A stretch of 64,000 nt of DNA from Chryseobacterium sp. JUb7 (GTDB lineage Bacteria > Bacteroidota > Bacteroidia > Flavobacteriales > Weeksellaceae), in assembly GCF_024806495.1 (NCBI RefSeq), contig NZ_JANUFF010000002.1, forward strand, positions 372,001 through 436,000, read 5' to 3'. How positions within the stretch are numbered: the stretch's first letter is position 1; each line of letters begins with the position of its first letter. The position numbers were made by a program, and so were the translations under genes. Below are positions 19,681 through 28,664 of the stretch, piece after piece. Under the pieces are notes generated by a model that saw nothing but the letters and a program-made list of their open reading frames with translations, was not told where the DNA came from and made no database searches.

Positions 19681-22137
19681 ATGAAAAAAATCTATTTCAT
19701 CATTTCTATGATGATTTTTGCAGTGTTTCAGGCGCAAATTATTAATATTCCGGATGCTAACTTTAAGGCGAAGCTTCTTGCCGCTGATACGACCAATGGC
19801 ATCGCATCAACAAGTTCCGGCAATTTTAATATAAAAATTGACACCAATAATAATGGAGAAATTGAAGTATCTGAAGCCCTTCAGGTCGGAACATTGAGAC
19901 TCTATGGAGGTGGAATATCAGACCTAACCGGAATCGCTGCTTTCACCAATTTAGGATCATTGGAGATATCCGGGAACAACCTTACTTCTCTTAATTTAAG
20001 TTCCAATACCAAACTCGGACAACTAACCTTTGACGGGACTACCCAATTAAGTTCTGTGAATCTTACCAATTGTAACCAGCTCAACAGAATTCATTTTTCC
20101 AATACAGCCATTACTTCATTAGACTTGCAGAACAGACCTTCTCTAAAAACACTGTATCTTTTTAACAGTCCGCTAACCAGTGTAAATATCTCCGGATCTA
20201 CACAAATTGAAGAACTGGATATTGAGAATACCCAACTTACCTCATTTGATGCTTCCAATCTGCAGAATATTTTTGTTTTCTACCTAAGGAATAATCCTTT
20301 GCTTTCTTCCATTAATTTCACCAATTCAAACATGCAGATTATAGATGTCAGCAAAAACAACCTGTCAACGCTGAACATTCAGAATCAGAGTAATCTTCGT
20401 GTTATATATTGTGGTGAGAATCATTTAACCAATTTAAGCGCTCCGGGATGCCCTGATATGAGAATGCTCTATTGTAATAATAATTTACTGACAAATCTTA
20501 ACCTTTCTATATATCCTCTTCTAACTACGCTGGATTGCCATAATAATTCAATTCAGTCATTAGATTTATCTCAAAATCCTGAATTCTACAGCATCAACTG
20601 CAGTACGAACGGAATGAGCTTTCTGAATCTGAAGAATGGTAAACTCAGCACCACGACCAATGCCGTTTATAACCCTAACCTGGTTATCTGCTGTGACGAC
20701 AATGAGCTGAATACGTTTCAGAGTATGATTACCAATTCTCCGTTTTTTTACTCAACTTATCAGGCAACTACGTATTGTTCCTTTACCCCCGGCGGCACAT
20801 TTTATACCGTCTTAGGAAATACGAAATATGACAGTGATAATAATGGCTGCGATACCAATGATCTTAACAAAGCATTTCAAAAATTCAGCATTACCAGCGG
20901 AAGTACGTCCGGAAATGTTATTGCCAACCATTCAGGAAACTATTCAATTCCGTTGCAGGCGGGAACACACACCATTACACCGGTTATGGAAAATCCGACA
21001 TATTTTACCATTTCACCGGCTAATATCATTGCTAGCTTTCCGGCACAATCTAGTCCACTAACACAGAACTTCTGTCTTACGGCAAACGGAATCCATCATG
21101 ATCTTGAAGCCGTTATCATTCCGATAGTGGCTGCCAGACCAGGGTTTGATGCACAATATAAAATCATTTACAAAAACAAAGGAACGAGCACTCAATCCGG
21201 AACACTGGCATTTAATTATAATGATGATGTCATGAATTATCTGGGTTCGACGCTATCTCCAAACTCTCAGGCAACAGGAGTTTTAAACTGGAATTTCACC
21301 AATCTTCTTCCATTGGAGTCTAGGGAAATTACCGTAACTTTAAAATTAAATACTCCAACGGCCAACCCTTCTCTGAACAGTGGTGATGTACTTCATTATA
21401 CTGCTCAAATCATGGGAAGCGTTGATGAAACACCTTCTGACAATATATTTGCATTACATCAAACGGTTGTTAATTCTTTTGATCCGAATGATAAAACCTG
21501 TCTGGAAGGAGCGACCATTTCACAGACCAATGTTGGAGATTATGTTCATTATCTGATCAGATTCGAAAATACGGGAACAGCAAACGCTCAGAATATTGTG
21601 GTAAAAGATGAAATTGATACTTCAAAATTTGATGTATCCACTTTGGTTCCTCTTACTGCAAGTCATAATTTTAACACAAAAATCTCAGGAAATATAATAG
21701 AATTTATTTTTGAAAATATTCAGCTTCCTTTTGATGATGCGAATAACGATGGATATATTTCATTTAAAATCAAAACTAAATCTACACTAAATCTTGGTGA
21801 CAGTTTCAGCAATACAGCTAAGATTTATTTTGATTACAATTTCCCGATCATTACCAATACATATACAACAACCGTTCAGAATGTATTGGCAACAGCCGAA
21901 ATTAGTAAAGAAAACAATACGGTATCTATCTATCCGAACCCTGTACAGGATATTTTATTCATCAAATCGAAAGATCAGGTGATAAAAGCTGAAATTTATG
22001 ATACAGCAGGAAGAATTTTAAAATCTGTGAGCATAACTGATCGCTCCATCAATGTTTCTGAAGTTTCTAGAGGAAACTATATCATCAAACTATTTACAAA
22101 AGATAAAACGGTGACTCAGAAGTTTGTGAAAAACTAA
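19681..22137 (+). CDS. T9SS-exported leucine-rich-repeat protein, copy 2
   Basis: An 818-residue paralogue of the preceding protein with the same domain order: signal peptide (about 1-18), EF-hand-like loop (DTNNNGEIEVSEA, about 53-65), LRR solenoid (about 75-330; units such as LTSLNLS and LTNLNLS), Cys-rich link 'YCSFTPGG', Cna-B-like domain, DUF11/DUF7619-like domain and type A sorting tail. The C-terminal 440 residues are very close to copy 1, whereas the LRR part has diverged in sequence and unit order. Own promoter and terminator. Function unknown. Confidence 0.9.
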   Translation: MKKIYFIISMMIFAVFQAQIINIPDANFKAKLLAADTTNGIASTSSGNFNIKIDTNNNGEIEVSEALQVGTLRLYGGGISDLTGIAAFTNLGSLEISGNNLTSLNLSSNTKLGQLTFDGTTQLSSVNLTNCNQLNRIHFSNTAITSLDLQNRPSLKTLYLFNSPLTSVNISGSTQIEELDIENTQLTSFDASNLQNIFVFYLRNNPLLSSINFTNSNMQIIDVSKNNLSTLNIQNQSNLRVIYCGENHLTNLSAPGCPDMRMLYCNNNLLTNLNLSIYPLLTTLDCHNNSIQSLDLSQNPEFYSINCSTNGMSFLNLKNGKLSTTTNAVYNPNLVICCDDNELNTFQSMITNSPFFYSTYQATTYCSFTPGGTFYTVLGNTKYDSDNNGCDTNDLNKAFQKFSITSGSTSGNVIANHSGNYSIPLQAGTHTITPVMENPTYFTISPANIIASFPAQSSPLTQNFCLTANGIHHDLEAVIIPIVAARPGFDAQYKIIYKNKGTSTQSGTLAFNYNDDVMNYLGSTLSPNSQATGVLNWNFTNLLPLESREITVTLKLNTPTANPSLNSGDVLHYTAQIMGSVDETPSDNIFALHQTVVNSFDPNDKTCLEGATISQTNVGDYVHYLIRFENTGTANAQNIVVKDEIDTSKFDVSTLVPLTASHNFNTKISGNIIEFIFENIQLPFDDANNDGYISFKIKTKSTLNLGDSFSNTAKIYFDYNFPIITNTYTTTVQNVLATAEISKENNTVSIYPNPVQDILFIKSKDQVIKAEIYDTAGRILKSVSITDRSINVSEVSRGNYIIKLFTKDKTVTQKFVKN

Positions 22138-22161
22138 ATTCAATTAAAAGGTATAAAATCA

Positions 22162-22189
22162 AAGACTGTCTTCAAAGGCAGTCTTTTTT
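22162..22189 (+). terminator. Rho-independent terminator of LRR copy 2
   Basis: Stem AAGACTG (22162-22168) with CAGTCTT (22179-22185) followed by TTTTT; same hairpin as after copy 1. Confidence 0.85.
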
Positions 22190-22344
22190 GTTAATCTAAA
22201 TTCATTCTTATATTATTCAAAAAACAGTTAAAATTTTAAAAAATACGCACCCATAGATCGATTTAAGTCTATAATTAAAATTAAAAAGTAAATATTTTTC
22301 AGAATCATATTTTTTGTATATTTAACAATCAAAATCACTAAACC

Positions 22345-24825
22345 ATGAGAAATTTTTACCTATTCGTGCTATTCTTAGCACAAATTTCACTCAGTGCACA
22401 AATTGTCAATATCCCCGATCCTTATTTTAAGACCAAATTATTGTCCGCAACCCCAGCAACTCAGATTGCGAAAGATTTAAATGGTAACTGGACCACCATT
22501 GACGCTAATAACGATGGCGAAATACAGCTTTCCGAAGCTTTGGCCATCAGCGATATCGGAATTTACAATAACAGCAATCAAACATCCGTTTCTACCTATC
22601 AGATTCAGTCTGTGGAAGGGATAAAGGCATTCGCCAATCTTATTTATCTGGACCTTTCCAATTTTGCCAATCTTACTTCTATTGACGTAAGCGGAATGCA
22701 AAAACTGAGATTGGTGGGTTTTGATGACGATCCTAAACTAGCTTCCGTCAATTTCACCAATTGTAACTTATTAGAAACAATTTACGTAAGAAGAGCCAAT
22801 ATCGTCAATCTTAATGTTTCGAATTTACCAAAACTTAATATTCTTGACTGTTCAGGAGGAAGTATCCAGACGATCAATTACGCAGGAAGTACTACATTAA
22901 AATTATTTTTCTGCGATGATAATAACATTACGAGCATTAATGTAGCACCTCTTACCAATCTTGTAAGATTTACAATTACACAAAATGCATTAACTTCTCT
23001 TGATGTAAGCAACCACCTATTTCTTGAAAGACTTTCATGTTCTTCCAATCAGCTTACTTCTCTAAATCTGCAAAATACCCCAAAACTTAATAATCTTGAA
23101 GCCAGCTTTAATAATCTTACTTCTCTGAATGTAAGCCAGAGTCCATTATTAAATTATATAAGAGCTGTGAACAACCAAATAACAAGCATCGATGTTTCGG
23201 CTCTTCCTGCGCTTCAGACTCTTAAACTTGAAAATAATCAACTTACCACCCTTAATATTGCCAACAATTATCAATTGACCTATCCAACCGTTCAGAATAA
23301 TAATCTTCAGACGTTATTTCTCAAAAACGGAAAGATTCAAAGTATCAATTATGCCAATAATCCCAACCTTACATACATTTGTTGTGATGAAGGCGAAATC
23401 AATCAGATGATTACCAGTAACAACGGCTATGGATATAATAATGTTGTAGTCAATTCTTACTGTAATTTCACCCCGGGAGGAACCTACTTTACCATTCAGG
23501 GAAATACAAAATATGACGAAAACAGCAATGGCTGCGATCCCAACGACATTAATAAACCTCTTCAGAAATTCAATATTTCAGGAAACGGATCAAGCGGAAG
23601 TTTCACAGCCAATGGGTCAGGAGATTTTTCAATTCCTGTAGTTGCCGGCAGCCATACTATAGTTCCAGTTCTTGAAAATCCCGCTTATTTTAATATCTCA
23701 CCTTCAAGTATTACCGCTTCATTCCCAAGCCAGACAAGTCCGCTTACACAAAACTTCTGCTTAACAGCCAACGGGACACATCATGATCTGGAAGTACTGA
23801 TTATTCCTACTACTGTTGCAGTTCCGGGATTCGACGCAAAATATAAAATCGTATATAAAAACAAAGGAAATACAACACAGTCCGGAACACTTACCCTTGC
23901 TTACAATGATAATTTAATGGATTATCAGACCTCAACGGTCACTCCCAATGCACAGTCAACAGGTCTTTTAACCTGGAATTTCACCAATCTTCATCCGTTT
24001 GAAACAAAGGAAATTACTGTAACGCAGAAAATGAATACACCAACAGCAACCCCACCTTTAAACGGCGGTGATATCCTTCATCACACAGTTCAGATTAATG
24101 GGGCGAGTGATGACACACCAGCTGATAATACTTTCACACTGAATCAAACTGTTGTCAACTCTTTTGATCCGAATGATAAAACCTGTCTGGAAGGCACTTC
24201 AATTACCCAGACTCAAGTTGGAGATTATGTTCATTATCTGATCCGATTTGAAAATACAGGAAGTGCCAATGCACAGAATATCGTTGTGAAAGATGAAATT
24301 GATATCTCAAAATATGACCTTTCAACATTAATTGCTCTTAACGGAAGTCATAATTTTGTAACAAAAACAACAGGTCCGAATGTAATAGAATTTATCTTTG
24401 AAAACATTCAGCTTCCTTTTGATGATGCCCATAATGACGGTTATGTTTCTTTCAAAATAAAAACCAAATCTACCTTAACCTCAGGAGACAGCTTCAGCAA
24501 TACTGCTAAAATTTATTTTGATTACAACCACCCTATTATTACAAATACCTACACGACAACCGTTGAAAATAAACTGGGTACCTCAGACATCAAAAACGAT
24601 AAATCTGATATCAGCATCTATCCGAATCCTGTACAAGATGTTGTTTACATAAAATCAAAAACAGAAGTTTTGAAAGCTGAAATATTTGATGCTACAGGAA
24701 GAATTGTAAGAATAACATCTGTAAAAGATAACTCAATCAATGTTGTTGACCTTCCTAAAGGCAATTATATCATCAGACTGTTCACAAAAGAAAAAACAGC
24801 AGCACAAAAATTCATCAAACACTAA
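22345..24825 (+). CDS. T9SS-exported leucine-rich-repeat protein, copy 3
   Basis: An 826-residue third paralogue with signal peptide (about 1-19), EF-hand-like loop (DANNDGEIQLSEA), LRR solenoid (about 85-345) with regular units such as LTSLDVS and LTSLNLQ, Cys-rich link 'YCNFTPGG', Cna-B-like and DUF11/DUF7619-like domains and a type A sorting tail ('IYPNPVQDVVYIKS'). It is more distant from copies 1 and 2 than they are from each other, and its leader and terminator differ, so the order of duplication was probably copy 3 first, then the 1/2 split. Confidence 0.9.
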   Translation: MRNFYLFVLFLAQISLSAQIVNIPDPYFKTKLLSATPATQIAKDLNGNWTTIDANNDGEIQLSEALAISDIGIYNNSNQTSVSTYQIQSVEGIKAFANLIYLDLSNFANLTSIDVSGMQKLRLVGFDDDPKLASVNFTNCNLLETIYVRRANIVNLNVSNLPKLNILDCSGGSIQTINYAGSTTLKLFFCDDNNITSINVAPLTNLVRFTITQNALTSLDVSNHLFLERLSCSSNQLTSLNLQNTPKLNNLEASFNNLTSLNVSQSPLLNYIRAVNNQITSIDVSALPALQTLKLENNQLTTLNIANNYQLTYPTVQNNNLQTLFLKNGKIQSINYANNPNLTYICCDEGEINQMITSNNGYGYNNVVVNSYCNFTPGGTYFTIQGNTKYDENSNGCDPNDINKPLQKFNISGNGSSGSFTANGSGDFSIPVVAGSHTIVPVLENPAYFNISPSSITASFPSQTSPLTQNFCLTANGTHHDLEVLIIPTTVAVPGFDAKYKIVYKNKGNTTQSGTLTLAYNDNLMDYQTSTVTPNAQSTGLLTWNFTNLHPFETKEITVTQKMNTPTATPPLNGGDILHHTVQINGASDDTPADNTFTLNQTVVNSFDPNDKTCLEGTSITQTQVGDYVHYLIRFENTGSANAQNIVVKDEIDISKYDLSTLIALNGSHNFVTKTTGPNVIEFIFENIQLPFDDAHNDGYVSFKIKTKSTLTSGDSFSNTAKIYFDYNHPIITNTYTTTVENKLGTSDIKNDKSDISIYPNPVQDVVYIKSKTEVLKAEIFDATGRIVRITSVKDNSINVVDLPKGNYIIRLFTKEKTAAQKFIKH

Positions 24826-24855
24826 TATTAATATCTGATACATTATTTTTTTTAG

Positions 24856-24882
24856 GACCGTCTCTTCTGAGGCGGTCTTTTT
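24856..24882 (+). terminator. Rho-independent terminator of LRR copy 3
   Basis: Stem GACCG-CTC with GAG-CGGTC (24856-24864 with 24869-24877), loop TTCT, then TTTTT. Confidence 0.8.
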
Positions 24883-25117
24883 ACAAACCGGAAAATCAAA
24901 CTCATCATTTCAGTTATTGGTCATAATGAATGAGGAAATATTTACAAAGAAACGACAGGCCTTAACCCCTACAATAAAATGAAGTTCTATCTGAAAACTA
25001 AAATTTTTAATTCCCAAATTTCCACCTTCATCTCCAGGCCTCAAACCTACACCTACCTGTACTTTTTCATTGAAAATTTTATCGTATTTTTATATAAGTA
25101 AGTTTAAAATACAAAAC

Positions 25118-25762
25118 ATGGAATTTTTACAGGATCATTCAATTCAAAATGAATTGCTGCTGATATTCATTTCCGTTATTCTGGGTTTATTCATTGGAAC
25201 AGAAAGAGAATACCGGAACAAATCTGCAGGGTTGCGTACTTTTATTTTGGTATGCTTCGGATCTTGTCTGTTTACAATACTTTCTATTAAAATCGGTGTT
25301 AATGATCCCGATCGTATTGCCGCCAATATCATCACAGGAATCGGTTTTTTAGGTGCCGGTGTCATTTTTAAAGGAGATAATAAAATTGACGGAATCACAA
25401 CAGCCACCACAATTTGGGCCACAGCATCCATCGGAATGGCAGTAGGCTCAGGGTATGTCTATTTATCTTTATTGGGAACTGTTTTGGTATTACTGATCTT
25501 GAGTTCGCTTACTTTTTTCGAGAAATTTATTGACAAAATACATAAGATCCGAGAATATAAAATTGCCGTTACAGACTACCATGATATTCCCCATTGTGAA
25601 GAGCTTTTTAAAAAATATCAATTACGATTTATGATGTCAAAACAACAATATACCCAGGGAAATCTTGCTACTACCTGGATTCTTACCGGTAAAAATTCAC
25701 ATCATGAGGCCTTAATGAAAAACCTGATGATCGACGAAAAAATAATAGCCTACCAGTTTTAA
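25118..25762 (+). CDS. MgtC/SapB-family membrane protein
   Basis: Starting at the ATG at 25118 the product has 214 residues. It shows the MgtC N-terminal membrane domain: ELLLIFISVILGLFIG, the signature ER-x3-NKSAGLRT, 'GIGFLGAGVIFKG' and 'TTATTIWATASIGMAVGSG', then a further membrane segment and a C-terminal cytosolic ACT-like part (about 145-214). A possible upstream ATG-type start at 25070 is less likely because a near-consensus -7 box (TATTTTTA, 25085-25092) lies inside that extension. MgtC proteins are linked to magnesium limitation, acid or phosphate homeostasis and virulence in other bacteria; the role here is not known. Confidence 0.9.
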   Translation: MEFLQDHSIQNELLLIFISVILGLFIGTEREYRNKSAGLRTFILVCFGSCLFTILSIKIGVNDPDRIAANIITGIGFLGAGVIFKGDNKIDGITTATTIWATASIGMAVGSGYVYLSLLGTVLVLLILSSLTFFEKFIDKIHKIREYKIAVTDYHDIPHCEELFKKYQLRFMMSKQQYTQGNLATTWILTGKNSHHEALMKNLMIDEKIIAYQF

Positions 25763-25765
25763 AAT

Positions 25766-25795
25766 AAAAACAGAGGCTTCGAAAAACCTCTATTC
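25766..25795. terminator. Possible bidirectional terminator between convergent genes
   Basis: Short stem AGAGG (25772-25776) with CCTCT (25787-25791), A/T-rich on both sides, between the convergent MgtC-like and NlpE-like genes. Weak stem; judged mostly on position. Confidence 0.45.
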
Positions 25796-25801
25796 TATTA
25801 T

Positions 25802-26278
25802 TTATTTCTTTTTGAAGACGTACAAATCTTTATTCGGACCATCGATCGGCTGACCACTCATATCCAGCTGTGTCAGGCTATTTTCGCCAACTTTATACTT
25901 ATATTTTGCGCTTTTACCGTTTAATGTAATTACACTTCCTGAGGCATCCCATTCGAAATTACCCTTATCTTCATTTTTAGATTTTCTTTCAAGATATTCT
26001 TCAGAAATCGTAAATGTTTTATCCTTATTTAAAGTCAGAACCGTTTTTATTCCAGGACAGTCTGCACAAGGCACTACTGCTTCATAAGTTCCGTTCCAGT
26101 CTAAAGAATTTGCAGAGTTGTGAGCCGTGGCTGCAGTATCTGTTTTTGTAGTATCCATAGGCGTCTGAATAGCCATCGGATCAGTTTTAGGATTGACTTC
26201 CTGTGGTTTTTCTTTTGGTGAACATGATGCGAGGAAAGCAATTCCTAAAATCCCTAAAATTTGAATTTGGTGTTTCAT
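25802..26278 (-). CDS. NlpE-like lipoprotein (copper resistance/envelope stress domain)
   Basis: The 158-residue protein carries a lipoprotein signal ending at Cys19 (LASC), a Thr/Asp/Ala-rich linker (about 20-60) and an NlpE N-terminal domain (about 63-158) with the signature GTYEAVVPCADCPGI, including the CxxC pair. NlpE family proteins sit in the outer membrane; in Escherichia coli NlpE senses surface contact and envelope stress through Cpx. Bacteroidota lack a clear Cpx system, so here only the fold is supported. The Cys pair could bind metal or form a disulfide. Confidence 0.85.
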   Translation of the reverse strand: MKHQIQILGILGIAFLASCSPKEKPQEVNPKTDPMAIQTPMDTTKTDTAATAHNSANSLDWNGTYEAVVPCADCPGIKTVLTLNKDKTFTISEEYLERKSKNEDKGNFEWDASGSVITLNGKSAKYKYKVGENSLTQLDMSGQPIDGPNKDLYVFKKK

Positions 26279-26446
26279 AATAGTGATGATTTAATGTTTA
26301 TTTTTAATAGTAAACTGTTATTTAGGCAACAAAAATCAAGCCGACAAAGAGTTTCAGAGCCCGGGATTTGAATTTCGGTTTCAGGAACTCAAAACACATC
26401 ATCCACAATTCCTATTTTCTTTGTAAATTAGGGCAAAATTTTGATT

Positions 26447-28585
26447 ATGACAAAAAAGATACTTTTATCTGTATTTCTTTTGCCAGCTGCAATGGCTTTT
26501 GCACAGCAATACGGAGGAATGTGGATCCCTACAGAGCTTAATGAGAAGGAAATGAAAGATTTGGGAATGAAAATCTCTGCTAAAGACATCTTCAATCCTC
26601 AAAAAGCAAGTATAAAAGATGCTGTAGTTCAGTTCAACGGAGGTTGTACTGCCGAAATCATTTCTCCTAAAGGATTATTATTGACCAACCACCACTGTGG
26701 TTACGGGCAGATTCAGGCGCACTCTACTGTTCAGAACGATTTATTATCAAATGGTTTCTGGGCTAAAAACATGAGTGGGGAGCTTGCGAATCCTGGGGTA
26801 ACCGTAGATTTCATTGTAGACATCAAAGAAGTTTCGAATCAGATTTTAGAAGGTACAGACAACCTTACAGAACCTGAGCTTTCGAAGAAAATAGCCAACA
26901 ATATTGAGATTTACAAAAACTCTCAAAAAACAGAACAGTTTCAGTCTATTTCTGTAAAACCGATGTACTACGGAAATAAGTATTATGCTTATACAATAGA
27001 AACTTTCAAAGATATCCGTTTGGTAGGTGCACCACCACAAAGCATCGGAAAATTTGGTTCTGATACCGATAACTGGGTTTGGCCAAGACATACGGGAGAT
27101 TTCTCTATGTTCAGAATCTATGCTGATAAAAACAACAAGCCTGCAGAATATTCAAAAGACAACGTTCCTTACGTTCCGAAGCACTACCTTCCGGTGTCCA
27201 TCAAAGATAAAAATGAAAATGACTTCACTTTTGTATTTGGTTTCCCGGGAAGAACAACGGAATATCTTCCGGCAATCGCTGTTGAAAAGATCATGAAAGA
27301 AATTGATCCTGCAAGAATCGCCGTGAGAGATGTTGCTTTAAAAACACTTGACGAAAAAATGCGTGCAGACGATGCTACCCGTATCAAATATGCTTCAAAA
27401 TATGCTTCAGTAGCCAATTACTGGAAAAAATGGATCGGTGAAGTGGAAGGTTTGAAAAAATCTAATGCTGTCGAGAAAAAAGTAATGTATGAAGGTTCAT
27501 TAGTTGCTAAAAATCATGAGATTAAATCTACTTTAGATCAAATCAACAAATTATACAATGACCAGGCGCCTTTTGCTTTAAATAATGCTTATTACACCGA
27601 AGTAATCAGAAATGCGGAAACGCTGAAACTGGCAAGTGACTATTACACCTACATCGCTTCTGTAGAAGCAGGAAGAATGAACGACAGTGAGCTGGCTAAA
27701 CTGAAGACTAAGCTTTCATCATTCTATAAAGATTACAGTGGCGAGCTTGATGCAAAAGTAACCGCTAAATTATTAGCTTTATATGCCAACAAAACTGCTC
27801 CGCAATTTTTGCCTGCAGGTTTTGAAAAATATAAAAATGAAACTCAGAATATTCAGACGATAGAAGAGATTTCTAAAAACTCAATCATCTCCGGAAGAGC
27901 CGAAGTAAACGGAACTTCTTTGAATAAAGATATCGACAAAGCATTCTCCAATCAGGACAAACTGATCAAAACATTGAAAAAAGATCCTGTATATCAGCTC
28001 TATGTTGCCATGAGAGATACCTATATGACCAAAGCTGATCCTCAGTTTGCTTCAATGCAAAACAAAATCGATGCATTACAGAAAACATTTATGGCTCAGC
28101 AAATGTCGACGGATAAAGACAGAAAATTCTTCCCGGATGCCAACTCAACATTGAGAGTTACCTACGGAAAAGTGAAGGGATCTTCTCCAAGAGATGCAGT
28201 GTCTTACAGCTATCAGACGCATTTGGCAGGAGTAATGGAAAAATATATTCCGGGAGATTATGAATTTGATGTTCCTAAAAAACTGATTGACCTTTACAGC
28301 AAAAAAGATTTCGGAAATTATAAAGATAAAACCGGTGATGTTCCTGTAGGATTTACAGCGACCAACCATACCACAGGAGGAAACTCAGGAAGCCCAGCCC
28401 TAGATGCCTACGGAAACCTGGTAGGACTAAACTTCGACAGACAGTGGGAAGGAACAATGAGTGATATCAATTACGACCCGCGTTTCAGCCGAAATATCAT
28501 GGTTGACACCAAATATATCCTTTTCATCATCGATAAATTTGCCGATTCCAAATGGCTTATCGATGAAATGAAAGTGATCAAGTAA
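26447..28585 (+). CDS. S46-family dipeptidyl-peptidase, DPP11-like (Asp/Glu-specific)
   Basis: With the ATG at 26447 (a TTG lies six bases before it) the product has 712 residues and a signal peptide (about 1-20, AFAQQ). It is a chymotrypsin-fold exopeptidase of the S46 family, which acts in the periplasm. The catalytic set is visible: His in TNHHCGYG (82-84), Asp218 in RHTGDFS, Ser647 in GGNSGSP. Eighteen residues after the Ser stands Arg665 (NFDRQWEG); in the Porphyromonas enzymes this position is Arg in DPP11, which cuts after Asp/Glu at P1, and Gly in DPP7. So acidic P1 specificity is predicted. It would feed dipeptides into amino-acid metabolism. Followed by a strong terminator. Confidence 0.92.
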   Translation: MTKKILLSVFLLPAAMAFAQQYGGMWIPTELNEKEMKDLGMKISAKDIFNPQKASIKDAVVQFNGGCTAEIISPKGLLLTNHHCGYGQIQAHSTVQNDLLSNGFWAKNMSGELANPGVTVDFIVDIKEVSNQILEGTDNLTEPELSKKIANNIEIYKNSQKTEQFQSISVKPMYYGNKYYAYTIETFKDIRLVGAPPQSIGKFGSDTDNWVWPRHTGDFSMFRIYADKNNKPAEYSKDNVPYVPKHYLPVSIKDKNENDFTFVFGFPGRTTEYLPAIAVEKIMKEIDPARIAVRDVALKTLDEKMRADDATRIKYASKYASVANYWKKWIGEVEGLKKSNAVEKKVMYEGSLVAKNHEIKSTLDQINKLYNDQAPFALNNAYYTEVIRNAETLKLASDYYTYIASVEAGRMNDSELAKLKTKLSSFYKDYSGELDAKVTAKLLALYANKTAPQFLPAGFEKYKNETQNIQTIEEISKNSIISGRAEVNGTSLNKDIDKAFSNQDKLIKTLKKDPVYQLYVAMRDTYMTKADPQFASMQNKIDALQKTFMAQQMSTDKDRKFFPDANSTLRVTYGKVKGSSPRDAVSYSYQTHLAGVMEKYIPGDYEFDVPKKLIDLYSKKDFGNYKDKTGDVPVGFTATNHTTGGNSGSPALDAYGNLVGLNFDRQWEGTMSDINYDPRFSRNIMVDTKYILFIIDKFADSKWLIDEMKVIK

Positions 28586-28606
28586 TTTTTAACCCATAAA
28601 ATATTT

Positions 28607-28650
28607 GAATCTATTTAAATTTTACATGAATTTAAATAGATTCTTTTTTT
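28607..28650 (+). terminator. Strong Rho-independent terminator of the S46 peptidase gene
   Basis: A 15-bp perfect stem (28607-28621 with 28629-28643), 7-base loop, then seven T. Confidence 0.9.
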
Positions 28651-28657
28651 ATTTTTG
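28650..28657 (+). promoter_or_regulatory. -7 promoter element with almost no leader (deacetylase operon)
   Basis: TATTTTTG, exact match to TAnnTTTG, overlaps the terminator T tract and ends only 7 bases before the ATG at 28665. A start site at the usual distance would leave little or no 5' leader. Confidence 0.5.
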
Positions 28658-28664
28658 ATCTGCA

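Noticed and set aside
17300..24000. Repeated short motifs across the three LRR genes that could look like a repeat array or CRISPR.
   Set aside because: The repeats are in-frame coding LRR units of varying sequence, without constant direct repeats and unique spacers.
24956..25084. Short frames in the gap before the MgtC-like gene, including a 40-codon one on the plus strand and a 50-codon open stretch on the minus strand.
   Set aside because: No start signal or recognisable product; a decayed gene fragment is possible but cannot be shown.
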